Both the position numbers and the translations under genes were made by a program. A DNA stretch of 20,352 nt from a virus. The notes under the pieces were generated by a model. The model was given only the letters and a program-made list of their open reading frames with translations. It did not search any database and was not told the DNA's origin. Positions 4,723 to 10,349 of the stretch are shown here, one piece after another; the first letter of the stretch is position 1, and each line of letters opens with the position of its first letter. The stretch spans positions 1 through 20,352 of the IMG/VR virus record IMGVR_UViG_3300006100_000106; one strand, written 5' to 3'.

Positions 4723-5823
4723 TTATTCTCCTTTCAAAAGATGTATGACAATAGGGTAGTATACTGGTTGTGTTAATTTCATATAATCAAATTTTACATC
4801 AAACCCTGTTTGATTTCTCACATATTCACATAGCTCATTCCTATCTATTTCACTCTCACATGTCCACCCATCATGAATTAAAAAATATTTCACTTCTCTC
4901 TTATCTAAATAACGTCTAACTGATGTGATGATAACTCGCTCAAGTTCAAAATAAACATTCCACTTTTGTTGGCATGTGATTTTAATTAATCTATTTGTTT
5001 TGGCATTACGTCTGCGTGATAGTGTAGGCGTGATGTATTCCCAACAGGTCTTGATATCAGATATTAATTCATTTATGAATTTGTGTTGTTTTAGGAATTC
5101 AATACGAGCTAGATCTCCATTTAATATTTGATAGATATCACTATGGTCTTTGTTATTGGAAATAACAGCACCACAAAATAAAGCATTAATGATTTCTTTA
5201 ATGGCCGCGGGGTCAAGTTCAAGTTCATGAGCTAATTCATTTCTAATTTCAGTTCTATCAGTTAGGTATTTGTTTAGGGCAAATAGATATAGATCCATAC
5301 CTAGATGTTGTGCATATTGATGTATTAGTGTAGGTGCCGCACATTCAATGTCATAATCATGTAGGTATCCATGATCACTTAAGATTTGAGTTCTATGTTG
5401 TTTGCGATATCTCTGCAATGGATGCCAAAGGCGATTACTTAGATCTTTATATTCAAACTGACCAGATTCAAGTTCTTTATTATGATCTGTTTGGGCGACT
5501 TGTATGACAATAGGGTAGTAACTGGTTGTGTTAATTTTCAGTTGTCCCATCAAGGAATCTACTCCCTGTTTATTTAGGATATATTTTTTACATATACCCC
5601 TCTCACCAGGAACATTAAATTTGTAATAATCATCTGTGCAAATCAGTAAGGTATTCCTCAAATATTGACTTAATGGATTAGTAGCCATACCAAAATATTT
5701 GTCTATATATCTAGTAGACCATGGATGTGGTTTAGTCTCACTCATTACTGCACAGGCAAAGCCCATGGCTCTTTTCATACGGGCACGGGTTCGTGGATCA
5801 TTAAAGTTTGGTTCATAGGGCAT
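4723..5823 (-). CDS. Putative compact family-A-polymerase-like protein
   Basis: A 366-aa protein. ATG at 5823 has AAGGAGATAAGA before it, better than the upstream TTG at 5862. Three segments line up in order with single-subunit (family A DNA/T7-type RNA) polymerase motifs. D156-Y-D-I-E160, followed by CAAPTLI, resembles motif A (D-Y-S-x-I-E). K209-EIINALFC-G218 has the K-x8-G spacing of motif B (Pol I KAINFGLIYG). YFLIHDGWTCE with H317-D318 resembles motif C (VHDELVFE; T7 RNAP IHDSFG). FELERVIITSV (about 292-302) precedes motif C. The protein lacks exonuclease and most finger/thumb mass, so activity is uncertain. Alternatives: a replication initiator or primase-like enzyme. It contains an internal duplication (see repeats). 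Confidence 0.45.
   Translation of the reverse strand: MPYEPNFNDPRTRARMKRAMGFACAVMSETKPHPWSTRYIDKYFGMATNPLSQYLRNTLLICTDDYYKFNVPGERGICKKYILNKQGVDSLMGQLKINTTSYYPIVIQVAQTDHNKELESGQFEYKDLSNRLWHPLQRYRKQHRTQILSDHGYLHDYDIECAAPTLIHQYAQHLGMDLYLFALNKYLTDRTEIRNELAHELELDPAAIKEIINALFCGAVISNNKDHSDIYQILNGDLARIEFLKQHKFINELISDIKTCWEYITPTLSRRRNAKTNRLIKITCQQKWNVYFELERVIITSVRRYLDKREVKYFLIHDGWTCESEIDRNELCEYVRNQTGFDVKFDYMKLTQPVYYPIVIHLLKGE
4742..4780 (-). repeat. Direct repeat copy 2 inside the polymerase-like gene
   Basis: Second copy of the 39-base repeat at 5501-5539, offset by 759 bases (253 codons). It encodes KLTQPVYYPIVIH at the extreme C-terminus. The compensating indels change the frame only across the INTTS/LTQPV part. 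Confidence 0.85.
5501..5539 (-). repeat. Direct repeat copy 1 inside the polymerase-like gene
   Basis: Thirty-nine bases that recur at 4742-4780 with 38 aligned identical bases and two opposite one-base indels. This copy encodes KINTTSYYPIVIQ near residues 96-108 of the polymerase-like protein. Confidence 0.85.
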
Positions 5824-6016
5824 TCTTATCTCCTTGTAATAATCCCAATCTATCAGCCTCAATGGCTTGTAAACGAGTTAGCCAAGCAATGTGCTTAGAG
5901 CAATCTACGCAGTAATATCCAGCATAGTGCTGAGTGCTACTGGATCTAATTTCCACTTGACAGTTTTTGTGCCGTTCCAAAGGCGGTATTGGCATTTTTT
6001 TAATCTTGTGTGACAT
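5813..6016 (-). CDS. Small cysteine/histidine protein, probable zinc binder
   Basis: A 67-aa basic protein, first gene after the promoter at 6040-6075, with AAAAGGAGATTAA directly before the ATG. Possible metal ligands are C19 (RHKNCQVEI), H30 (TQHYAGYYC), C36 and C39 (YYCVDCSKHIAWLTRL) and H42. The 'YYC..C.KHI.WL' core resembles small phage proteins and finger modules linked to replication proteins, but I do not recognise a named family. Its stop lies inside the next gene (11-base overlap), indicating coupled translation with the polymerase-like protein. It may act as an accessory or nucleic-acid-binding partner; that is inference from adjacency. Confidence 0.6.
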   Translation of the reverse strand: MSHKIKKMPIPPLERHKNCQVEIRSSSTQHYAGYYCVDCSKHIAWLTRLQAIEADRLGLLQGDKNAL

Positions 6017-6039
6017 TTAATCTCCTTTTAATTACAATG

Positions 6040-6075
6040 TATTTATACTATACAGTAAAAATGTGATTAAATCAA
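6040..6075 (-). promoter_or_regulatory. Promoter of the accessory/replication operon
   Basis: On the minus strand TTGATT (6070-6075) and TATAGT (6047-6052) are separated by exactly 17 bases, matching four of six and five of six sigma-70 consensus bases. TATAAATA (6040-6047) overlaps the -10 by one base and is identical to the T4 late-promoter core. The promoter lies just after the terminator U-tract and about 20-30 bases before an AAGGAG RBS and ATG at 6016, so it is well placed to drive the downstream operon. Confidence 0.65.
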
Positions 6076-6084
6076 GGTATTTTG

Positions 6085-6117
6085 AACAAAAAAATACCCC
6101 CAATTGCTGGGGGTATT
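6085..6117 (-). terminator. Rho-independent terminator
   Basis: A perfect 9-bp stem, AATACCCCC paired with GGGGGTATT (6109-6117 with 6093-6101), with a seven-base loop. On the minus strand it is followed by a run of T (ATTTTTTTG, down to about 6087). It has a GC-rich stem and a U-tract on the minus strand only, so it ends transcription coming from the tail operon and/or the structured RNA. Confidence 0.88.
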
Positions 6118-6270
6118 GGAAAAGGTTAAAATGTCACAGAAAACCTTTTCGGTGATTTATAAAGTGTTCAGAGATTTACCTAGTTTGCCGCTATAGAAGA
6201 ATTGAACACTAGGGTGGATATAAATCACATGCGGTGGTTAAAAGTAATCTTAGGAGATGCCCACCGCACT
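6085..6270 (-). ncRNA. Candidate structured non-coding RNA of about 180 nt
   Basis: No protein gene fits here, but inverted repeats fill the segment. Reading along the minus strand, helix A pairs TGCGGTGG with CCACCGCA (8 bp; 6261-6268 with 6230-6237) around a 23-nt loop. Helix B pairs GTGATTTATA with TATAAATCAC (10 bp; 6219-6228 with 6152-6161) and continues, after an internal loop, into an 8-bp helix (6203-6210 with 6163-6170). Helix C pairs 9 bp (6142-6150 with 6119-6127). The terminator hairpin follows (6093-6117). Single nucleotides (6229, 6151, 6118) separate the helices. A TATAAT box sits immediately upstream. This organisation fits an independent transcript with stacked helices. Alternatives are a 3' UTR of the late operon or a replication origin. 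Family unrecognised. Confidence 0.5.
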
Positions 6271-6277
6271 AATATTT

Positions 6278-6306
6278 ATTATACACTGAAAAAATCACGA
6301 TTAAAA
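6278..6306 (-). promoter_or_regulatory. Candidate promoter for the structured RNA (TATAAT box)
   Basis: A perfect TATAAT lies at 6278-6283. Seventeen bases upstream is TTTTAA (6301-6306), a poor -35 with three of six consensus bases. Transcription would begin near 6269-6271, exactly at the foot of the first hairpin (6230-6268). The same bases also contain AATAAATA (6273-6280), so a T4-late-type promoter is an alternative reading. Seen directly: the box and its spacing. Inferred: activity. Confidence 0.4.
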
Positions 6307-6570
6307 GACTAATTTTTCCAATCTTTCTTTGTGCTTACAGTTTAGACACTGTTTGACCCAACAAGGACTGTTTCGACCATAATGAACAATATAATAATTG
6401 ATCTTGCGACCTTGAACCATTCGATCACAGTCACCACAGGGCTGAGCCTCATGTCGAACTGATATCTTGGGATTGGCATTAATGGCATCACATTGACCAT
6501 TTCTGCCAATTGTTCCATATTTGATTGTGACCAATTCATCTAAATGTTTTGTAAATTCTCTATTATCCAT
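6301..6570 (-). CDS. Small zinc-ribbon protein
   Basis: An 89-aa basic protein starting three bases after the preceding stop. It holds two CxxC knuckles, C45-G-D-C48 (EAQPCGDCDRMV) and C75-L-N-C78 (WVKQCLNCKHKERL), the four-cysteine arrangement of a zinc ribbon. The Lys/Arg-rich surroundings fit nucleic-acid or protein binding. An ISVRHEAQPC segment precedes the first knuckle. I recognise similar short proteins from other phage genomes but no defined function. It is the last gene before the structured intergenic region; its stop codon coincides with the possible -35 region of the promoter there. Confidence 0.65.
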   Translation of the reverse strand: MDNREFTKHLDELVTIKYGTIGRNGQCDAINANPKISVRHEAQPCGDCDRMVQGRKINYYIVHYGRNSPCWVKQCLNCKHKERLEKLVF

Positions 6571-6573
6571 CCA

Positions 6574-6813
6574 TTATTTAAGATGGGTAATGATCACACC
6601 TATAGTGGTTATGATACTGACCACAACTGTGCCCGCTGTGCCAATCATTACTCGCCAGATATCAGCATGTAGGCTTTCAACTTTTTTGTGGACTTCATCT
6701 ACTTTATTTTCCACACTGGATAATCTGTCTTCTAAGGCCTTGTATCGTTGAGCACAAAGATCCACGTGTGTTTCTAGGTCATGTGTTTCGGCTGGAATAG
6801 TGTTTATGGTCAT
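6574..6813 (-). CDS. Small coiled-coil membrane protein, XhlA/holin-like
   Basis: A 79-aa protein. The ATG at 6813 forms an ATGA overlap with the preceding stop, which decides the start over a TTG at 6831. Residues about 14-50 (ETHVDLCAQRYKALEDRLSS, then VENKVDEVHKKVESLHADI) form a charged amphipathic coiled coil. Residues about 54-77 (VMIGTAGTVVVSIITTIGVI) are one transmembrane helix. The layout of N-terminal coiled coil plus C-terminal membrane anchor matches XhlA-type proteins, which help holins in host lysis. It lies at the end of the late operon, a usual place for lysis genes, but no endolysin is recognisable nearby. An alternative is a structural membrane-associated protein. Confidence 0.6.
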   Translation of the reverse strand: MTINTIPAETHDLETHVDLCAQRYKALEDRLSSVENKVDEVHKKVESLHADIWRVMIGTAGTVVVSIITTIGVIITHLK

Positions 6814-7169
6814 AATGGTATTTGATCCCAAGTTTGTTCTGTTTCATTCCATGACCAAGCTATACCTTCTTGAGGTTCTGGTTTGGCCACAGGTGGCTGC
6901 CATAGCCAATTGGTTTCAGGACCTATTGTCCAACTGGGATATGGTTGTGGTGGATAAAAAACATCATGTTCTTCATCATAAAAATATCCTAGACCGGCAA
7001 AGTTGCCTCTTAAAGGTGTGCCACCTAATAGATGCTGATTGCCACGTGTGTTATAGCTGGTCTGTATCCAGCGTCCTGGACTAGTATCTACAAATGTATC
7101 AAAAAATTCTGGTTCAGCTCTGATTACATTTATAACTCGTCCATAATCGACTTTTGCGTAATGACTCAT
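6810..7169 (-). CDS. Conserved phage protein of unknown function following tail fibres
   Basis: A 119-aa protein. The ATG at 7169 has AAGGAGAACACT before it, which is better than the upstream ATG at 7190. It begins MSHYAKVDYGRVINVIRAEP and contains EFFDTFVDTSPGRWIQTSYN, then LRGNFAGLGYFYDEEHDVF and PPQPYPSW, and ends with a Trp-rich segment. I recognise this as a small protein family common in marine and cyanobacterial phages near tail-fibre genes; its biochemical role is not established to my knowledge. Position suggests a fibre-associated or assembly function. Its TGA overlaps the next ATG (ATGA), so the downstream membrane protein is translationally coupled to it. Confidence 0.72.
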   Translation of the reverse strand: MSHYAKVDYGRVINVIRAEPEFFDTFVDTSPGRWIQTSYNTRGNQHLLGGTPLRGNFAGLGYFYDEEHDVFYPPQPYPSWTIGPETNWLWQPPVAKPEPQEGIAWSWNETEQTWDQIPL

Positions 7170-7179
7170 AGTGTTCTCC

Positions 7180-8922
7180 TTAAGCAACATATTGTCCAGA
7201 TGAGGTAAATTTGTGAATATACCATGTGGCAGAATTAATTGTGGCAGTGGAAACTGCGCCTCCAGTGCCTAATTGAGTGGGACTTTGATAAGTTACAAAT
7301 ACCACACCACTTCCGCCATTACCTCCGTGTCCACTACAATAAGCGCCACCTCCGCCACCACCTCCTAAAAATGCTGTGCCTGCACTGCCATAATAACCTG
7401 CCACTGAGCCCGCACCACTGCCGCCTCCACCAGTTGATGGTGTTCCTGGACCATAGAATCCGCCACCCCCAGCTCCGCCGCCTCCAGCAAAATAAGTATT
7501 GGTGCCTGTGATTGCGGTTTGAAGTCCAGCTCCGCCATTACCACCAGCATGGCTTATGCCCTGACTGCCCGCATAACCAGCACCACCGCCACCTCCGCCA
7601 TTACTACCACTGGCATTGGCTGTGCCTCCGCCATTATTGCCTTGACCTGCTGTGCCAGATCCGCCTGTGCCTGATGCTGAACTTCCGCCACCAGATCCAC
7701 TGCCAGATCCACCACTCCAACCCTGCTGTGCTGTGGCTATACCACCACCGCCTCCTCCAATACTGGTCACACTACCAAACACGCTGTTTAGACCAAATGT
7801 GCCAGTGCTGGTGCCATTGCCGCCAGCTCCACCCGCACCCACTGTGACAGTGTAACTATTACCACTGACCACAGCAGTTGTGCCAGTTTGGAATCCACCA
7901 GCTCCGCCACCTCCGCCCCAATTGCTACCGCCACCACCGCCACCAGCAACCACAATATAGGTTGCGGTATATACACCAAGTCCAGCAGATCCAGTATAAC
8001 CAATAGAACCTTGGCTACCAGTATAGCCCACTGATCCATTATAGCCAGCAGGTCCTTGTGGTCCTTGTGGTCCAGTGGGTCCTTGAACGCCCTGACTACC
8101 AGTATAACCAGTAGATCCCAAATAGCCACCTGGGCCTTGAACGCCCTGACTGCCAGTATAACCAGTAGATCCTAAATAACCACCAGGTCCTTGTGGTCCT
8201 GTAGGCCCTTGAACGCCCTGACTGCCTGTATAGCCCACTGATCCATTATAGCCAGCTGGTCCTTGAACGCCTTGACTGCCGGTGAACCCTATTGATCCAT
8301 TATAGCCAGCCGTGCCCTGACTACCCTGACTGCCTGTATAGCCCACTGATCCATTATAACCAGCCGTGCCCTGACTACCCTGTGATCCATTATAACCATT
8401 ATTGCCTGCTAGGCTAATGTTCCAATAGGTGTATGTTCCGCTGCCTGAACTAACATCAGACCAAATATTAATAAGTTTGTTAGTGGCATCAATTGAGCCA
8501 ATATAACCTTGAAAGTAATTTGTGGTCGATGAAGTAGCTATAACTCTTACATAATCACCTGGTTGATATGCTCCAGATGTTCCACCCACGTTGTTAGATC
8601 CAGTATATCCATAGTATTCAAAAGTGGTCCAATTATTTGTTCTTGGAAAAGTTATATTCTGTTGAATATATTGAACATTGGGTAATAGATATCCAAGACC
8701 TTGACTGCCTGAATAGCCCTGTGGTCCTTGAACGCCTTGACTGCCAGTGTAACCCACTGATCCAGTGAATCCACCACTACCATTTAAACCAGCAGAACCT
8801 TGATAGCCTGCCGCGCCTTGACTGCCAGTGTAACCTACCAAGCCATTGGCCGTGGTCACAGTGGTATTATCGTTGAATTGAATTCCTGTTGGAACTCTAA
8901 AGTATTTGTTTGTTGTTGTCAT
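7180..8922 (-). CDS. Collagen-like plus glycine-rich tail adhesin
   Basis: A 580-aa protein. ATG at 8922 is chosen over an upstream GTG at 8940 because the resulting MTTTNKYFRVPTGIQF opening parallels the neighbouring fibre's, with AGGGA about eight bases before it. Collagen repeats (about 20-75) are followed by a beta insert (about 76-176) ending GSGTYTYWNISLAG, then a longer collagen stretch (about 177-325). The C-terminal domain (about 326-580) is extremely glycine-rich: YIVVAGGGGGGSNWGGGG, VTVGAGGAGG, and GGNGGSGVVFVTY near the end. Such domains in phage adhesins form sandwiches of polyglycine-II helices that bind receptors. Last of the four fibre genes, so probably the receptor-contacting tip. 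Confidence 0.8.
   Translation of the reverse strand: MTTTNKYFRVPTGIQFNDNTTVTTANGLVGYTGSQGAAGYQGSAGLNGSGGFTGSVGYTGSQGVQGPQGYSGSQGLGYLLPNVQYIQQNITFPRTNNWTTFEYYGYTGSNNVGGTSGAYQPGDYVRVIATSSTTNYFQGYIGSIDATNKLINIWSDVSSGSGTYTYWNISLAGNNGYNGSQGSQGTAGYNGSVGYTGSQGSQGTAGYNGSIGFTGSQGVQGPAGYNGSVGYTGSQGVQGPTGPQGPGGYLGSTGYTGSQGVQGPGGYLGSTGYTGSQGVQGPTGPQGPQGPAGYNGSVGYTGSQGSIGYTGSAGLGVYTATYIVVAGGGGGGSNWGGGGGAGGFQTGTTAVVSGNSYTVTVGAGGAGGNGTSTGTFGLNSVFGSVTSIGGGGGGIATAQQGWSGGSGSGSGGGSSASGTGGSGTAGQGNNGGGTANASGSNGGGGGGAGYAGSQGISHAGGNGGAGLQTAITGTNTYFAGGGGAGGGGFYGPGTPSTGGGGSGAGSVAGYYGSAGTAFLGGGGGGGAYCSGHGGNGGSGVVFVTYQSPTQLGTGGAVSTATINSATWYIHKFTSSGQYVA
8081..8188 (-). repeat. Two tandem 54-bp collagen-coding units
   Basis: 8081-8134 and 8135-8188 are near-identical 54-base units differing at about five positions. 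Each encodes the 18-residue block GGYLGSTGYTGSQGVQGP. The unit is a multiple of three Gly-X-Y triplets, so gain or loss by slippage or recombination keeps both frame and collagen register. Confidence 0.85.
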
Positions 8923-8945
8923 TTTGGTTTCCCTATCCACCTAAT

Positions 8946-8965
8946 TGGGGGTCCTAAGACCCCCA
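8946..8965 (-). other. Perfect hairpin between two fibre genes
   Basis: An 8-bp stem (TGGGGGTC with GACCCCCA) closed by a four-base loop lies in the 59-base gap between the fibre genes at 8982 and 8922. On the minus strand no T-run follows, so it is not a standard terminator. It may be an RNA-processing or stability element, or a weak attenuator lowering expression of the last adhesin. Confidence 0.55.
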
Positions 8966-8970
8966 TACCA

Positions 8971-8978
8971 TATTTATT
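8971..8978 (-). promoter_or_regulatory. AATAAATA motif in the fibre intergenic gap
   Basis: AATAAATATGG lies just after the stop of the fibre gene and before the hairpin at 8946-8965. The 14-base stretch TAAACCAATAAATA here is identical to the one at 4329-4342. It could be a late-type promoter for the glycine-rich adhesin; evidence is motif and position only. Confidence 0.25.
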
Positions 8979-8981
8979 GGT

Positions 8982-10337
8982 TTACAACGCAAACAATATT
9001 TTTGCCACACGAATTGTCATATTACTTGCTCCTGTTGGAGTAAATTGTAATACGCAATTACCGCTGTTCAATATTGCTTGGAATGTGCCCAATGGTCCAT
9101 TGTTACTTAACTGACCATATTCAGTTTCATAAACATTGGTGCCGTTTTGTGTTACCAGTAATTCTGTGAAGTAGATATTGCCACTGTCCACAACTTGAAT
9201 GTAGTATTTGGCACTGACATAGGTTGTAGAATTAAATGTATCTAAATTCACTGTGCTTGTGCCACTGATACCACTCAAGTAATAACTTGTGTATGTGATA
9301 CCATCACCAGTAATCAATGGATATACTGTGTTGCTGGAACTGCCACCTAAAGTAACTTCAACGAATGTTGGGCTGTCTGTGGTGTTTAGACTTTGGTTAT
9401 AACTACCTGCTGAACCAGTATAACCAGTTGGACCAGCAACAGTAGATGCTGAACCAGTATAACCAGTGTTACCAGCATTACCCTGTGTTCCTTGGCTACC
9501 AGTGTATCCTAGATCGCCCTTGCTGCCAGTGTAACCATTTGTTCCGTTTGAACCAGTATAACCAGTTGTTCCTTGTGTGCCTTGGCTACCTGTATAACCC
9601 AATACGCCCACAGCACCATCCAAGTTCACAGTCCATGTGCTATAACTACCACTACCAATTGTGCGGTTTACATTAAAGCTGAATGCTCCATTGCTAGAAT
9701 TATAAGAAGTAACAGTTACATAAGCAAGATTGCTAACATCATAAGCCACAACTGCTGTTTGTCCCACAGTCCAACTTAAACCGGTATCAATATCAATTGT
9801 GCCACTTGAACTACCTAATGTAAAACTTCCACTACCTTCGCTGGCATACTTGTCACTGTTACCAGGAGTTCCTTGATCACCCTTAGATCCAGTATAACCA
9901 ATATTGCCTTGGCTACCAGTGTATCCCATGTCACCATGGCTACCAGTATAACCCTGTGTGCCTTGTGTGCCTTGGCTACCAGTATAGCCTGTATCACCAT
10001 GTGTGCCTTGGCTACCAGTATATCCAAAAGATCCAGTGTAACCAGCATTTCCTTGATCGCCTTTGGAACCAGTATAACCCTGTAGACCCATTGTGCCTTG
10101 GCTACCTTGGCTACCAGTATAACCCTGTGTTCCTTGGCTACCAGTATAACCAGTTACATCAGGAGCACCAGTAATTTGACTCCAATAAACACTGGCACTG
10201 CTATTCCACGCTGTGCTTTGTAATGTGCTATTGCTAAAGTGTATATTGCCACCCAATACCAAATCGTTGCCTACCGTGGCTGTGGTGGCAACATCTAGAC
10301 CTTTCTTAACCTTAAAGTTATTGTCATAAGTTGTCAT
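8982..10337 (-). CDS. Collagen-like tail fibre protein (paralogue of the preceding fibre)
   Basis: A 451-aa protein with AAGGA eight bases before its ATG. After MTTYDNNFKVKKGLDVATTA (residues 1-20), a fibre N-terminus seen in many phages, it has collagen-like repeats (about 58-165, GYTGSQGTQGYTGSQGSQG). A beta insert with VGQTAVVAYDVSNLAYVTVT closes in GSGSYSTWTVNLDG. A second collagen stretch and NQSLNTTDSPTFVEVTLGG follow. The C-terminal domain (about 340-451) contains AKYYIQVVDSG, GTNVYETEYG and LQFTPTGASNMTIRVAK, and matches the end of the upstream fibre (AKYFIQLVDSG, GTNVYKTEYG, LQFTPFGATNLSVRIAK). The two genes therefore arose by duplication or module exchange. Confidence 0.8.
   Translation of the reverse strand: MTTYDNNFKVKKGLDVATTATVGNDLVLGGNIHFSNSTLQSTAWNSSASVYWSQITGAPDVTGYTGSQGTQGYTGSQGSQGTMGLQGYTGSKGDQGNAGYTGSFGYTGSQGTHGDTGYTGSQGTQGTQGYTGSHGDMGYTGSQGNIGYTGSKGDQGTPGNSDKYASEGSGSFTLGSSSGTIDIDTGLSWTVGQTAVVAYDVSNLAYVTVTSYNSSNGAFSFNVNRTIGSGSYSTWTVNLDGAVGVLGYTGSQGTQGTTGYTGSNGTNGYTGSKGDLGYTGSQGTQGNAGNTGYTGSASTVAGPTGYTGSAGSYNQSLNTTDSPTFVEVTLGGSSSNTVYPLITGDGITYTSYYLSGISGTSTVNLDTFNSTTYVSAKYYIQVVDSGNIYFTELLVTQNGTNVYETEYGQLSNNGPLGTFQAILNSGNCVLQFTPTGASNMTIRVAKILFAL
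9411..10156 (-). repeat. Degenerate collagen-coding repeat array
   Basis: Two blocks (about 9411-9600 and 9860-10156) of 18- to 27-base degenerate repeats, recognisable on the plus strand as recurring 'ttggctaccagtataacc'. They encode GYTGSQG-type triplets, interrupted by the beta insert of the fibre protein. Similar but shorter arrays lie at about 7981-8400, 11228-11340 and 12290-12550. Confidence 0.7.
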
Positions 10338-10349
10338 TTGCTTTTCCTT

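Noticed and set aside
6190-6215. GTTCAATTC on the minus strand looks like a tRNA T-loop
   Set aside because: The flanking bases do not form a 5-bp T-stem, and no acceptor stem, anticodon arm or D-arm could be placed.
6251-6289. Plus-strand AGGAGATG followed by a 10-codon frame
   Set aside because: The ATG overlaps the AGGAG, leaving no spacer, and no plus-strand gene exists here; the bases are better explained by the hairpin loop.
7239-7855. Long open frames on the plus strand opposite the glycine-rich and collagen-coding genes
   Set aside because: They are His/Pro/Cys-rich by-products of repetitive Gly codons read in reverse, lack RBSs and run against every other gene.
7981-10160. Regular repeats that might be mistaken for a CRISPR array
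   Set aside because: The repeats are in frame, degenerate and encode collagen Gly-X-Y triplets; there are no unique spacers or cas genes.
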